NCBI GenBank assembly: GCA_050949885.1
Contig: JBMNGO010000002.1
Span: forward strand, 186,001-250,000
Source of the DNA: JBMNGO01 sp050949885
GTDB lineage: Bacteria > Bacillota > Syntrophomonadia > Syntrophomonadales > Syntrophomonadaceae
DNA length: 64,000 nt
Direction of reading: 5' to 3'
Part shown: positions 17,413 through 26,030 of the stretch, one piece after another
Layout of the letters: each line of letters opens with the position of its first letter
Numbering within the stretch: position 1 is the first letter of the stretch
Notes under the pieces: model-generated
What the model saw: the letters and a program-made list of their open reading frames with translations, nothing else
The model's database searches: none
What the model was told of the DNA's origin: nothing
Translations under genes and position numbers: made by a program

Positions 17413-18033
17413 TCATTCAGCTGCTTTTGCTTCTTCTCCTTCTGGAACCTCCTCATCCTCTTCCTCGGATCCCTTGGCAGGAGCAAGAACAGAGGCCACC
17501 AGGGAATCGGTTTCAATTAACACCTCAACGCCTTCCGGTATTGGCAGATCGGTTACCAGTACCCGGTCGCCGATTTCCAAGTGGCTGACGTCACAAGTAA
17601 GGTGTTCGGGCAAATCTTTAGGCAGGCATGATATGTGGAGTTCTTTCAAACCGGCCTGAAGTACACAGCCCTTCTTAATAATTTCTTCCTCACCGGTTAT
17701 AAAAATTGGAATACTGCTGGTGATTTTCTCATCCATCTTAACTCTCAAAAAATCAACATGGGTTATCTCCTGGGTCAGCGGATCTCTCTGTACCTCTCTC
17801 ACCAGGACTACTCCCAGACTCTTTCCGGCTTCCATTTCCAGAGAAAACAAACCTCTGGAACCTACTGTGTTAAAGACTTTAGTTAGATCCCTTTTGTTCA
17901 GGGATATGGGCTGGGCTTGCATATCTTTACCGTAAATTATCCCCGGCACCTGGGCCTTCCGTCTAATTTCTTGCAAATGTCCCTTGGATTTTATTACCCT
18001 CTCTTGGACTTTCAGGTTATGGGTTAAAGCCAT
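17413..18033 (-). CDS. ctc: 50S ribosomal protein L25/Ctc (general stress form)
   Basis: A 206-residue L25 family member of the two-domain CTC type. The N-terminal 5S rRNA-binding L25 domain comprises residues about 1-90 (PGIIYGKDMQAQPI, FLRVKMDEKI). A beta domain follows, then an acidic, Glu-rich tail of about 20 residues. I set the start at ATG 18033, with AAGGAG 8 nt upstream; a GTG at 18042 overlaps this site. It lies between prs and pth as in Bacillus. Confidence 0.93.
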   Translation of the reverse strand: MALTHNLKVQERVIKSKGHLQEIRRKAQVPGIIYGKDMQAQPISLNKRDLTKVFNTVGSRGLFSLEMEAGKSLGVVLVREVQRDPLTQEITHVDFLRVKMDEKITSSIPIFITGEEEIIKKGCVLQAGLKELHISCLPKDLPEHLTCDVSHLEIGDRVLVTDLPIPEGVEVLIETDSLVASVLAPAKGSEEEDEEVPEGEEAKAAE

Positions 18034-18101
18034 AAAAATCACTCCTTTGCCTATACTAAATACCTTAGCAAAAAAATAATTAAAAGTCCAAAAGCCAAGT
18101 A

Positions 18102-19055
18102 TTATACTTCAAAGAGTTTGCTGACCGAAAGGTCTTCATGAATCCTTAGTATGGCTTCCCCAATCAGGGGTGCAATGGATAAAATCTTCATATTGGGAAG
18201 TCTTTTTTTCTCAGGAACCGGAATAGTATTAGTGATTACAATCTCCTTAAATGGGGCCTTGGCTAGCCTTTCCAAGGCTGGTCCCGAAAAAACCGGGTGG
18301 GTACAACAACCAAATACTTCTTTGGCTCCGTTATCAAGAACGGCCTCAGCTGCCAAACAAATGGTTCCTGCTGTATCAATAATATCGTCAATGATAATAA
18401 CCGACTTGCCCTGGACATCTCCGATTATGTTCATTACCTCAGATACATTAGGAGCTGGCCGTCTTTTGTCCACAATAGCTATAGGGGCTTCGAGTTTGGC
18501 TGCTAGGTCCCGGGCCCGGGTTACCCCTCCAACGTCTGGAGACAAAACCAGGGCATTTTGAGTTATTCCCCGGCTTTTGAAATACTCTGAAATAGTAGGC
18601 ACTCCTGGCAGATGGTCAACCGGAATATCATAAAACCCCTGGATCTGGGTAGCATGCAGATCAACGGCCACGACCCGCTGGGCGCCTGCTTCCGCAATTA
18701 AGTTGGAAACCAGTTTTGCCGTAATGGGATCCCGGGCTCTGCTCTTGCGATCCTGGCGGGCATATCCGTAATACGGTATTACTGCGTTGATCCGTGCCGC
18801 TGATGCCCTTCTAAAGGCATCTATCATTACCAATAATTCCATTAGATTCTCATTAACCGGAGTACAGGTAGGCTGGATTACAAAAACATCCACCCCTCTA
18901 ACCGTTTCGTCGATTGCACAACTGATTTCGCCATCGGAAAAACGACCCACCTTGGCATCTCCCACCGGGATGCCCAGATATGAGGATATTTCCTCTGCCA
19001 GAGCCGGGTTGGCATTTCCGGTAAAAAGTTTCATCCTCCATCTGGATGCATTCAT
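18102..19055 (-). CDS. prs: Ribose-phosphate pyrophosphokinase
   Basis: The 317-residue enzyme makes PRPP from ribose 5-phosphate and ATP for nucleotide, His and Trp synthesis. Visible motifs: FTGNANPALAEEIS at the N-terminus, the flexible-loop RQDRKSRARDPITAK, DLHATQIQGFYDIPVDH and the PRPP-binding VIIIDDIIDTAGTI. ATG at 19055 has AGGAGG 10 nt upstream. It starts 17 nt after glmU, and the glmU-prs pair is conserved in Firmicutes. Confidence 0.97.
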   Translation of the reverse strand: MNASRWRMKLFTGNANPALAEEISSYLGIPVGDAKVGRFSDGEISCAIDETVRGVDVFVIQPTCTPVNENLMELLVMIDAFRRASAARINAVIPYYGYARQDRKSRARDPITAKLVSNLIAEAGAQRVVAVDLHATQIQGFYDIPVDHLPGVPTISEYFKSRGITQNALVLSPDVGGVTRARDLAAKLEAPIAIVDKRRPAPNVSEVMNIIGDVQGKSVIIIDDIIDTAGTICLAAEAVLDNGAKEVFGCCTHPVFSGPALERLAKAPFKEIVITNTIPVPEKKRLPNMKILSIAPLIGEAILRIHEDLSVSKLFEV

Positions 19056-19072
19056 AGTCAAAAGACCTCCTA

Positions 19073-20440
19073 CTATTCTTTGCTTTCTCTTTTTTCCCAA
19101 TTTTCGTAATTCTTTTGTTTGGCCCGTTCAACCCCCAGGGCTCCATCAGGAACATCACGGGTAATGGTAGAACCTGCACCGGTATAAGCATTTTTACCTA
19201 TTCTAACTGGTGCCACCAGATTAGTGTTACTACCAATAAATGCGCCATTTTCTATTACTGTCTCATGTTTATTTTTCCCATCATAGTTGCAGGTGATGGT
19301 GCCTGCGCCAATGTTGACCTTACTTCCAACTTTGGCATCGCCTACATAACTCAAGTGTGGTACCTTGCTCTGTGATCCCAAAACTGATTTTTTAATTTCT
19401 ACAAAATCACCTATTTTTACTCCATTATGGAGGATAGTATCCGGCCGTAAATAAGCAAACGGGCCAATGTTACAATTATCTCCTATACTGCTTGACTTAA
19501 CTACGGAGTTTTCAATATGAACTCCGGTTCCTATATAAGAATCAATTATGCGAGTAAAAGGGCCAATTTCACAGCCACCCAAAATTTCCGTATTCCCCTC
19601 TATAAAAGTAAAGGGATAAATGATTGTATCAGGTTTTATACTAACCTCTACATCAATAAAAGTACTGGCTGGATCAATAATTGTTACTCCACTTTGCATT
19701 AAGGCAATATTCTTCCTTCTGCGTATAATAGCCTCAGCCACAGATAATTGTTGGCGGTCATTGACCCCGTATATCTCTTCGCTGTCCTCGATGGTATAAA
19801 TGGCCACAGGTTGGTGAGCTCTTTGCAGCAATTCCAAAACTTCGGTCAAATAATATTCTCCCTGAGCATTGTCAGGTTTTACAAGAGATAGAGCTTTAAA
19901 TACTTCTCTGGCCTTAAAACAATACATGCCGGAATTAATCTCTTTTATGGTTTTTTCATCAGCATTGGCATCCTTTTCCTCTACTATACGGGCGAAGGAT
20001 CCATCCCGGTTGCGGACGATTCTTCCGTATCCGAATGGATTCTCAATGGTTGCTGACACAAGTGCAGCTACCGCCCCCCCCTTCTCATAGGCTGTCATTA
20101 GCCCCCTAATAGTAGAAGGTTGAAGCAAAGGGGTATCTCCTGCTAAGACCAGGATGTCCTCTTCACCGTTAAAACAATCTTGAGCCTGCATCAAGGCATG
20201 GCCGGTTCCCAGCTGCTCTTCCTGAATCACCAAGCGAATACCGGTTTCATACAAGACTTCTTTTACCTTTTCCCTGCCCTGGCCGACAACTACTGTGATA
20301 TCGTCGACCCCCGCTTTTTTGACAGCATCAACCACATGCTTGATCATAGGTTTTCCGCCTACACCATGAACAACTTTGGGAAGCTCAGAGCGCATGCGAA
20401 CACCTTTTCCAGCAGCCAGGATAACCGCAGCATATTTCAC
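19073..20440 (-). CDS. glmU: Bifunctional GlmU: N-acetylglucosamine-1-phosphate uridyltransferase / glucosamine-1-phosphate acetyltransferase
   Basis: This 455-residue protein has the N-terminal nucleotidyltransferase fold (AAVILAAGKGVRMRS, EEQLGTGHALMQA, LAGDTPLL). The C-terminal left-handed beta-helix acetyltransferase runs from about residue 250 (LRPDTILHNGVKIGDFVEIK, GAGTITCNYDGKNKH). It makes UDP-GlcNAc for peptidoglycan. GTG at 20440 is the likely start because AAAGGTGG lies 9 nt upstream; the TTG at 20449 abuts that site. spoVG and yabJ, which precede glmU in Bacillus, are absent here. Confidence 0.96.
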   Translation of the reverse strand: MKYAAVILAAGKGVRMRSELPKVVHGVGGKPMIKHVVDAVKKAGVDDITVVVGQGREKVKEVLYETGIRLVIQEEQLGTGHALMQAQDCFNGEEDILVLAGDTPLLQPSTIRGLMTAYEKGGAVAALVSATIENPFGYGRIVRNRDGSFARIVEEKDANADEKTIKEINSGMYCFKAREVFKALSLVKPDNAQGEYYLTEVLELLQRAHQPVAIYTIEDSEEIYGVNDRQQLSVAEAIIRRRKNIALMQSGVTIIDPASTFIDVEVSIKPDTIIYPFTFIEGNTEILGGCEIGPFTRIIDSYIGTGVHIENSVVKSSSIGDNCNIGPFAYLRPDTILHNGVKIGDFVEIKKSVLGSQSKVPHLSYVGDAKVGSKVNIGAGTITCNYDGKNKHETVIENGAFIGSNTNLVAPVRIGKNAYTGAGSTITRDVPDGALGVERAKQKNYENWEKRESKE

Positions 20441-20596
20441 TTGTTGCAACCACCTTTATCATAAATACCTAAATATTCTTCTTTCACCAATGATAGTATA
20501 ACCCTTCTTATTATAACTTTTTAATATAAATTGATGAAATTTTTTCGCTTAGTTTTCCATTACTTACTGGGAACTACCTACCCCTTTAAATACAAA

Positions 20597-20615
20597 ACCC
20601 CAGCTTAGCCGGGGT
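20597..20615 (-). terminator. Rho-independent terminator of the nucleotidyltransferase gene
   Basis: On the minus strand ACCCCGGC pairs with GCTGGGGT around a short loop, followed by TTTTGTATTT. It lies 25 nt past the stop of the gene ending at 20640. Confidence 0.75.
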
Positions 20616-20639
20616 CATAAACTATTATTGTCAAACAAC

Positions 20640-21416
20640 TCAAAAAGAAACCTTGGACAAATATTTTTGGGCCAGTTCAAGGTCGCTGGGTTTATCCACA
20701 TCTACTCCCACTTCTGCATAAGGAGATATTATGGCCTTGCCCCTTAATCCTACCACCTCAAAAAAACGTTTTTCAGCAGCCTCAACACTTAACCGGCCGG
20801 TAATATACTTCCATACCAGGCCAAAGCCAAACAACCTGGCCATAGCCAAAGGTTTTTTCCTTCTTTCTACTAACTGCAGCGCAATTTTCTCTACTTTGGG
20901 CAGAATCCCCTTATCGACTATAAAAAGATTTCCGCCGGTAAATACTCCTTCTTTAAGCTTTACATAGGTTCTGGCTACTCCTGGGAATTTACTGTCATTA
21001 ACCTGCTGGCTGGTAACGGAATAGTAAAATTCTGCATCGTTTTCTTCAGACTGCTTGATAAAATCGTCTATGGCCTCACAGGTGATAAATGGTATGTCAG
21101 TGGGCATAACTAAAATTCTGTCACTAATGCCAGTCTCCTTCAGAAGCTTTATGGCATTAAAAAAACTCTCTACGGCATTATTCCCGCTATTGGCCAGATA
21201 AAGGTTTTTATGACCTACAAATATGTTGCGTAAAGGATCTACAGGCCCACTGATTACAATTTTGCCTATGTTTTCTGACTGCCGCAGAGCATGATAAACA
21301 TAATAAACCATCGGGTAATTGCCAATAACGATTAGCGCTTCGTTGTCATAGGGGGCAATCTGTTTCAACTCACTGCTGCTTTCACCTCCAGCGAGGATTA
21401 CAGCATCATACTGCAT
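20640..21416 (-). CDS. MobA-like NTP transferase domain protein
   Basis: A 258-residue protein with the nucleotidyltransferase fold: AVILAGGESSSELKQ at residues 5-19, then MVYYVYHALRQS and the metal-binding region ILVMPTDIPFIT. The usual Arg of the GGxSxRxG loop is not obvious, so activity or substrate may differ. It resembles GlmU/MobA-type nucleotidyltransferases, but the substrate is unknown. ATG at 21416 has GGAGGTG upstream. It lies between the GntR regulator and glmU and may handle a sugar-phosphate or cofactor nucleotide; that is inference. Confidence 0.8.
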   Translation of the reverse strand: MQYDAVILAGGESSSELKQIAPYDNEALIVIGNYPMVYYVYHALRQSENIGKIVISGPVDPLRNIFVGHKNLYLANSGNNAVESFFNAIKLLKETGISDRILVMPTDIPFITCEAIDDFIKQSEENDAEFYYSVTSQQVNDSKFPGVARTYVKLKEGVFTGGNLFIVDKGILPKVEKIALQLVERRKKPLAMARLFGFGLVWKYITGRLSVEAAEKRFFEVVGLRGKAIISPYAEVGVDVDKPSDLELAQKYLSKVSF

Positions 21417-21432
21417 TTTTGCACCTCCGTTG

Positions 21433-22122
21433 TTATATGGAAAGTCCATCTTTCTTGATTGACTCTAATATACTGTTCTCAGCATTTTCTATATGTTCCT
21501 GGGCTAATTGCCTGGCCAGATGGGTATCCCGGGCCTCAATTGCCTCAACAATGGCCCGGTGTTCTGCTAATGAATACTTCATCCTACCCGGGAAAGAGAG
21601 GGACTGGGTTCTGAATCTTTGAATCTGCTCCCTAAGATTACTGATTATTGATCGCAGCCGCTGGTTCCTGCTAGCCTGGTAAATGGTCTCATGGAAATTA
21701 GTATCCACTTCAACCAGCTTTTGCAAATCATTGGCTGCAATAGCTTCGGCCTTGGCCACCAAATTTCTCTCCAGGGCTTCAATTTCTTCATCAGTTATTC
21801 TTTCCGCAGCCAAACCAGCTGCCAAGCTTTCAAGAGCTGCTCTTATTTCAAATACTTCTGTAATATCTTTAAATGAGATATCTGCAACAAAGGCCCCTTT
21901 GCGAGGCACCATAACAATAAATCCTTCCAATTCTAATTTACGCAGGGCTTCCCTTATTGGTGTTCTGGACACCCCCAGTTCTTCAGCTAGTTGTATTTCC
22001 ATCAGTCTTTCCCGGGGTTTTAGTGTACCATTGATTATAGCCTCCCTGATGGCTTCCAATACTAGCTCACGCAGGGGCTTATACGAGTCCAAATTCACCG
22101 GCAGCAGCTTTCTTTCTTCCAT
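21433..22122 (-). CDS. GntR-family transcriptional regulator, FadR/FCD subfamily
   Basis: The 229-residue protein has an N-terminal winged helix (LKPRERLMEIQLAEELGVSR, TPIREALRKLELEGFI at about residues 35-71) and an all-helical FCD ligand-binding domain from about 85. The latter has the metal-binding Asp/His pattern (VDTNFHETIYQ and LAEHRAIVEAI). FCD regulators respond to carboxylates or acyl-CoA. It overlaps or abuts ispE and precedes the nucleotidyltransferase, so it may be read through with ispE. The target is unknown. Confidence 0.92.
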   Translation of the reverse strand: MEERKLLPVNLDSYKPLRELVLEAIREAIINGTLKPRERLMEIQLAEELGVSRTPIREALRKLELEGFIVMVPRKGAFVADISFKDITEVFEIRAALESLAAGLAAERITDEEIEALERNLVAKAEAIAANDLQKLVEVDTNFHETIYQASRNQRLRSIISNLREQIQRFRTQSLSFPGRMKYSLAEHRAIVEAIEARDTHLARQLAQEHIENAENSILESIKKDGLSI

Positions 22123-22123
22123 G

Positions 22124-22993
22124 TTATTCCCCTCTATTCTTGTAAGATGATATCAAGAATACTTCTTGGTATTGGTTCTCAAACTTTTCTTTAGCATCGG
22201 CCGCCAGCCCCGGGTCATTAAAAACCCCCAGTACTGTTGGACCGCTTCCCGACATTAAAGCATTTATAGCTCCCCAGCGTTTCATTTTTTCTTTTATCTC
22301 TTCAATAACCGGAAACCTATCTCTATTGGCTGCTTCGAGGACATTGGCCATTTTCCCGGCTAAACTAATAATATCACATTCATTCCACGCTTCAAGAAAA
22401 CCATATAGGTCAGGTTTGCCAGTTATGTTTTGATTATCGAGTCTTTGGTAGGTCTCAGCCGTTGAAACTGCAAAAGGAGGTTTCACCAATAAAATATGAG
22501 AAAAAATGATATGCTTTAAGGTAAATAAGATTTCTCCGCGCCCCTTGGCTAAAGCACTGCCGCCCAGCAAGCAAAAAGGGACATCTGACCCTATGGAGGC
22601 AGCTATAGATGGTAATGCCATATCACGCACTGCAGTTGGGAAGAGTCGACTGAGGCCCTTTAAAACAGCCGCTGCATCCGTGCTCCCTCCAGCTAATCCG
22701 GCACCTACCGGTATATTTTTTTCTATAGTTATTCTGACCCCACAGCTTAAATTACATAAACCGAAAAAAGCCTTAGCTGCTTTATAAGCCAAATTGGTTT
22801 CATTCAGAGGAATTTCCCTGCTGTCGCTTTCTATTTCTATTCCCGAAGGCAAAACTTCCAAAGTTATCAGGTCTTTTAGCTCCACTTGATGCATAACCGT
22901 TTGCAACTCATGATAACCATCTGGTCTTTTTCCTGTTACATTAAGGAAAAAATTTACTTTGGCCGGAGCTTCTACGATAATTGGGCTTTTCAT
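22124..22993 (-). CDS. ispE: 4-diphosphocytidyl-2-C-methyl-D-erythritol kinase
   Basis: This 289-residue GHMP kinase has EAPAKVNFFLNVTGKRPDGYHE at the start (motif 1, Lys in the active site), the ATP-binding PVGAGLAGGSTDAAAVL and motif 3 NALMSGSGPTVLGVF. It phosphorylates CDP-ME in the non-mevalonate isoprenoid pathway. I set the start at ATG 22993, with AAGGGGA 5 nt upstream. The stop overlaps the vicinity of the GntR start by a single-base gap, and veg lies further upstream, as in Bacillus. Confidence 0.96.
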   Translation of the reverse strand: MKSPIIVEAPAKVNFFLNVTGKRPDGYHELQTVMHQVELKDLITLEVLPSGIEIESDSREIPLNETNLAYKAAKAFFGLCNLSCGVRITIEKNIPVGAGLAGGSTDAAAVLKGLSRLFPTAVRDMALPSIAASIGSDVPFCLLGGSALAKGRGEILFTLKHIIFSHILLVKPPFAVSTAETYQRLDNQNITGKPDLYGFLEAWNECDIISLAGKMANVLEAANRDRFPVIEEIKEKMKRWGAINALMSGSGPTVLGVFNDPGLAADAKEKFENQYQEVFLISSYKNRGE

Positions 22994-23088
22994 GATTATC
23001 CCCTTTTTTGATAAATTATATATCCAAAGTTTTATCTCCGCAAAATTAATAGATGGCAAGAAAAATATTCTTGTAGAAAGACGAAAAA

Positions 23089-23108
23089 AGAACGGCTGGT
23101 ACCGTTCT
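23089..23108 (-). terminator. Rho-independent terminator of spoIIR
   Basis: Minus-strand AGAACGG and CCGTTCT pair around a six-base loop, followed by a run of six T at 23083-23088. It lies about 35 nt past the spoIIR stop and upstream of ispE. Confidence 0.85.
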
Positions 23109-23140
23109 CCTAAATTTATAGCAAAAACATATGAACCGAT

Positions 23141-23710
23141 TTAATTGCCTGATAATCGTAGCTGCATACCCTTGGGAAGCAGTTCCAGACATTTAAGACT
23201 AACCTGGGCTTCTTCTGGAGTCTCAAGGCTTAATCCTTTATCTGAAGTGGAAACCATACATAACGGCGGGAATAGCACGCACCACCAGTTTTTCCCTTTT
23301 CCTTCTCCAAGAGTAACCCTTAATGCCTGGTAATTACCCTGGGGAAAAACCAGATTACCATAATACTTGGTTGGAAACTCATACTCCCCTACGGTTACTT
23401 GTACCGGGTAGTCGTAATTTCTCGCCCTTATTACATTCTGGGCAATTCTTTGCACTTCGGGAATAAGTTTATGGGCCTGGTCGCGTACATCATCTACGCT
23501 GGTAGCTGATTCTAATTCCTCTCTCATCATTTCAAGAACAGCATCTTTTACCTCCAGTTTCAGAGCCTGGTCATCGATCATATCGCTATTGGCAATTACA
23601 TGCAATCTAAAAACACTCTCGGTCAACGGCTCTCCCTGTTGGGCAAACCAAAAACTTCCCATTAAAATCATCGTTATTACCAAAATAATGCCTGCAATTT
23701 TTTGTATCAT
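23141..23710 (-). CDS. spoIIR: Stage II sporulation protein R
   Basis: A 189-residue secreted protein with an N-terminal membrane/signal segment (residues about 5-24). The SpoIIR core FRLHVIANSDMIDDQALKLE is followed by VKDAVLEMM and the GNLVFPQGNYQALRVTLGEG and NWWCVLFPPLC segments. SpoIIR is made in the forespore under SigF and activates SpoIIGA, which processes pro-SigE in the mother cell. I chose ATG 23710, with GAGGAGG 7 nt upstream. It is unlinked to spo genes here but has a terminator and its own promoter-like site. Confidence 0.95.
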   Translation of the reverse strand: MIQKIAGIILVITMILMGSFWFAQQGEPLTESVFRLHVIANSDMIDDQALKLEVKDAVLEMMREELESATSVDDVRDQAHKLIPEVQRIAQNVIRARNYDYPVQVTVGEYEFPTKYYGNLVFPQGNYQALRVTLGEGKGKNWWCVLFPPLCMVSTSDKGLSLETPEEAQVSLKCLELLPKGMQLRLSGN

Positions 23711-23733
23711 GATCAATCCTCCTCTTATAAATT

Positions 23734-23762
23734 AATTATTTCCCATAGAAGTTTTTTTAAAC
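23734..23762 (-). promoter_or_regulatory. Possible SigF-type promoter of spoIIR
   Basis: GGAAATAATT at 23734-23743 matches the SigF -10 pattern GGnnAnAnTT exactly. GTTTA at 23758-23762 is one mismatch from GTATA, with 14 bp between. It lies about 25 bp before the start codon. The weak -35 keeps this tentative. Confidence 0.35.
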
Positions 23763-23814
23763 CCAAACAGAATAAAGAAATCAAATGATTTTATGTTCAA
23801 AAATTAAAAAGATG

Positions 23815-23841
23815 CTCTGAATTTTTCAAAGCACCTTTTTC
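23815..23841 (-). terminator. Terminator after the ribbon-helix-helix gene
   Basis: The minus strand reads GGTGCTTTG, an A/T-rich loop, then CAGAGCATC and TTTTTAA: an imperfect hairpin followed by T residues, 20 nt downstream of the stop at 23862. Confidence 0.6.
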
Positions 23842-23861
23842 GGGGGTGGAAGGTATTGTTT

Positions 23862-24020
23862 TTACTTTTTCAATTCATCCTGCCTAGACAGGTATTCTCG
23901 AATGATCATCCGAACTAGCGCACTTCTGGAAATCTGTTGATCTCTGGCCAGGTGTTTTATTTCTTCAACCTGTTTTTGAGTCAGGTAGAAAGTTGCGTGT
24001 TCAAATTTATCAGTAGCCAT
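23862..24020 (-). CDS. Ribbon-helix-helix (CopG/Arc-type) small protein
   Basis: The 52-residue protein reads MATDKFEHATFYLTQKQVEE then IKHLARDQQISRSALVRMII and a short charged tail. A beta strand followed by two helices with SRSALVR at the turn is the ribbon-helix-helix fold of CopG/Arc/MetJ DNA-binding dimers. ATG at 24020 has a strong GGGAGGGGG site 5 nt upstream. No toxin gene is adjacent, so it looks like a solitary regulator. Similar short RHH genes lie near spore or cell-cycle genes in other Clostridia, but the target is unknown. Confidence 0.75.
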   Translation of the reverse strand: MATDKFEHATFYLTQKQVEEIKHLARDQQISRSALVRMIIREYLSRQDELKK

Positions 24021-24108
24021 TTTAACCCCCTCCCTGCCAAAGTAGGTATTTCGGCTATTACTACGCTTTGTGGATATTATATGAAATTTGTTTTTCTTCT
24101 GTGACTGG

Positions 24109-24972
24109 CTATTGCTTTAACTTTCGTAATAATTCTTCAACTTTGTCTTCCATGGCTTTCCTTCCGGCATATATAACCTGGCCAAGGTTTTGGGGGTTAA
24201 AGATGGTAACCGAATTCACCTTAGGAAATAGTATCATATCTGACAAAACGCCTTCTGCCCAATCGGATGTTTCATAACCTAAAATGTCGATAGCTCTGGA
24301 AACTATTTGAGGGATGCCCGCCACCTTTTCTTGATAGGTTTCCTGCCCGAGATTAACCGCTAAAATATATTCGGCCCCCATCATCTTTTGTGCCTTAACC
24401 GGCACCATACTTTTTAGGCCACCATCAACCGCTTGCCAACCGTATATTTTGCGCGGAACAAAGGTGGCTGGAATGGCGGTACTGCACCTAACTGCTTCAC
24501 TTAATAAGGCGTTTTTAACATAAATCACCTGATCAATTTTTGGCGGATCAATTTGATTGGTAAAAATTATTTCCCGGCCGGAATCAATATCACAAGCTAT
24601 TATTGATAAGGGCATTATTACATCTTTCAGAGTTTTCCCTCCGGTTAATCTATAAACCATTTTTTCCAGCTTTTTACCCTTAAGTATTCCATCAAAGCTC
24701 GCTCTGTAGCCAGGCAGGTAAAGACTGAGAATATATTTTAGGGCTCCTGTTATATTGTAATCAATATAATCGCTGGCCCTGGCTTCTAGAGCAATCCTTT
24801 CCATCTCCCAGGGTGACATGCCGCTAGCCAACAAGGCCGCAATGAGACTGCCAATGCTAGTTCCTGAAATGCTGAAAACAGGAATCCTATTTTCCGCCAG
24901 GATCTGCAATATGCCTATATGGGCCAAGCCTTTTAAGCCTCCGCCACCTAGGGCCAACCCCAGTTTCTTCAT
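24109..24972 (-). CDS. Patatin-like phospholipase family protein
   Basis: This 287-residue protein has the patatin catalytic layout: oxyanion hole LGLALGGGGLKGLAHIG at residues 4-20, nucleophile elbow SGTSIGSL with Ser in GTSIG at about 40, and the catalytic Asp in AVDGGLKS. It is close to the short bacterial RssA/YchK-type lipid acyl hydrolases. The start could be ATG 24972 or GTG 24984; both have purine-rich sites. It lies at the edge of the variable block and its lipid substrate is unknown. Confidence 0.9.
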   Translation of the reverse strand: MKKLGLALGGGGLKGLAHIGILQILAENRIPVFSISGTSIGSLIAALLASGMSPWEMERIALEARASDYIDYNITGALKYILSLYLPGYRASFDGILKGKKLEKMVYRLTGGKTLKDVIMPLSIIACDIDSGREIIFTNQIDPPKIDQVIYVKNALLSEAVRCSTAIPATFVPRKIYGWQAVDGGLKSMVPVKAQKMMGAEYILAVNLGQETYQEKVAGIPQIVSRAIDILGYETSDWAEGVLSDMILFPKVNSVTIFNPQNLGQVIYAGRKAMEDKVEELLRKLKQ

Positions 24973-25038
24973 TATCCTCTTCACCCTTGCCTGCTGCGGA
25001 CTGTTTTAAATAAAGAGCACGCTCTTTTTATTTCAGAT

Positions 25039-25251
25039 TCAACGGTTGCATTTAATGGTCATAAAACGTGTAACCGTTCTCATATTCTCGTTGTTTGCGC
25101 CTAGCAGCGTTTCCCAAAATTTTTGATAATCATCTACATCAGTCTGGCTCATGCACTCTTTGATCTTTTTCTCCAGCCCCTTTTGCATATCCAGCACTTC
25201 TTCCAACTGATTTCTCATATGATTTTTCTTTAATCTCTCGATTTTTGCCAT
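25039..25251 (-). CDS. Small coiled-coil protein of unknown function
   Basis: A 70-residue, highly charged protein (MAKIERLKKNHMRNQLEEVL, then DMQKGLEKKIKEC) with a probable coiled coil over residues 3-35 and a Trp-containing second half (YQKFWETLLGANN). I do not recognise a family. ATG at 25251 follows AGGGAGGG 5 nt upstream, a strong site that supports real translation. It lies between the DUF3794-like gene and the patatin gene and follows a terminator-like hairpin. Confidence 0.6.
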   Translation of the reverse strand: MAKIERLKKNHMRNQLEEVLDMQKGLEKKIKECMSQTDVDDYQKFWETLLGANNENMRTVTRFMTIKCNR

Positions 25252-25278
25252 ATACCCTCCCTGCTTTATCAAAAGAAA

Positions 25279-25297
25279 TGCCCGGCTGGGCCGAGCA
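25279..25297 (-). terminator. Rho-independent terminator of the 190-residue unknown gene
   Basis: Minus-strand TGCTCGGC and GCCGGGCA form a compact hairpin with a three-base loop, followed by TTTCTTTT. It lies about 20 nt past the stop at 25317. Confidence 0.75.
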
Positions 25298-25316
25298 CAA
25301 GGAAATGGAATATCGT

Positions 25317-25889
25317 TTATTTGTCGTTATTACCTTCGGGTTCCAGTTCCCCGTACACAATCACATCGTGCATCTTGGCCAGCTTATCAATTATGTCCAC
25401 ATAAACCCTTAAGGCAATACAGGTGCCTTTGACTGGCGTGGTAAGATGACCTGGATTGTGGGGGTCTTCACAATTACCTTTGATTTCGAAATCGAAATTC
25501 CAGTTGCGCAAGACTATTTCTGATTGCTCAACCTCTTCCCTGAATTCTTCCGGTGTCAGGGGGGGATCAAATTCATCCAGTTCAATGCTCTGCTCATACC
25601 TGTCAGTGACGGTAATTATTTGGAACTCATCATCAACAATAACAAATAAGATTACTTCATAATCGATAAAGATCTTTACTTTGTTGAAACAGGAAATGTC
25701 TTCGTACGCTCGGATCAGCTTTACCTTAATATCTTCGACATGGGAAATTTTTCCTCCCACCTGCTCCTCAGGTACGCAAAAAACTGTATCTAAGACCTTA
25801 ACCTGTCTTTCCACGAATCTTGCCTTGATGACTTTAGCCCACAATTCTAACATACAACCTTCAGGAAATTCACACTTTAGTCCGCCCAT
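25317..25889 (-). CDS. Uncharacterised protein, possibly DUF3794/SipL-like
   Basis: The 190-residue protein is acidic with alternating beta-strand character (VIKARFVERQVKVLDTVFCV, VKIFIDYEVILFVIVDDEF) and has neither signal peptide nor membrane segment. The style resembles DUF3794 modules found in spore proteins such as SipL and SpoVID. This is a judgement from pattern only and a profile search would decide. GAGGTGGG precedes ATG 25889 by 8 nt. It lies in the block with glycosyltransferases, which hints at a spore envelope role. Confidence 0.55.
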   Translation of the reverse strand: MGGLKCEFPEGCMLELWAKVIKARFVERQVKVLDTVFCVPEEQVGGKISHVEDIKVKLIRAYEDISCFNKVKIFIDYEVILFVIVDDEFQIITVTDRYEQSIELDEFDPPLTPEEFREEVEQSEIVLRNWNFDFEIKGNCEDPHNPGHLTTPVKGTCIALRVYVDIIDKLAKMHDVIVYGELEPEGNNDK

Positions 25890-26030
25890 TTTACTTTCCC
25901 ACCTCTTTCTATCTTTTCTTTCTTATGAAATTTGTAGGGCAAATTTCTAGGATATATTATGAAAAGGGAAAGTAAAATGTGATTAGTATTGTATTATTAG
26001 TATCTTTTTCTAAGATTCAAATGACTATTT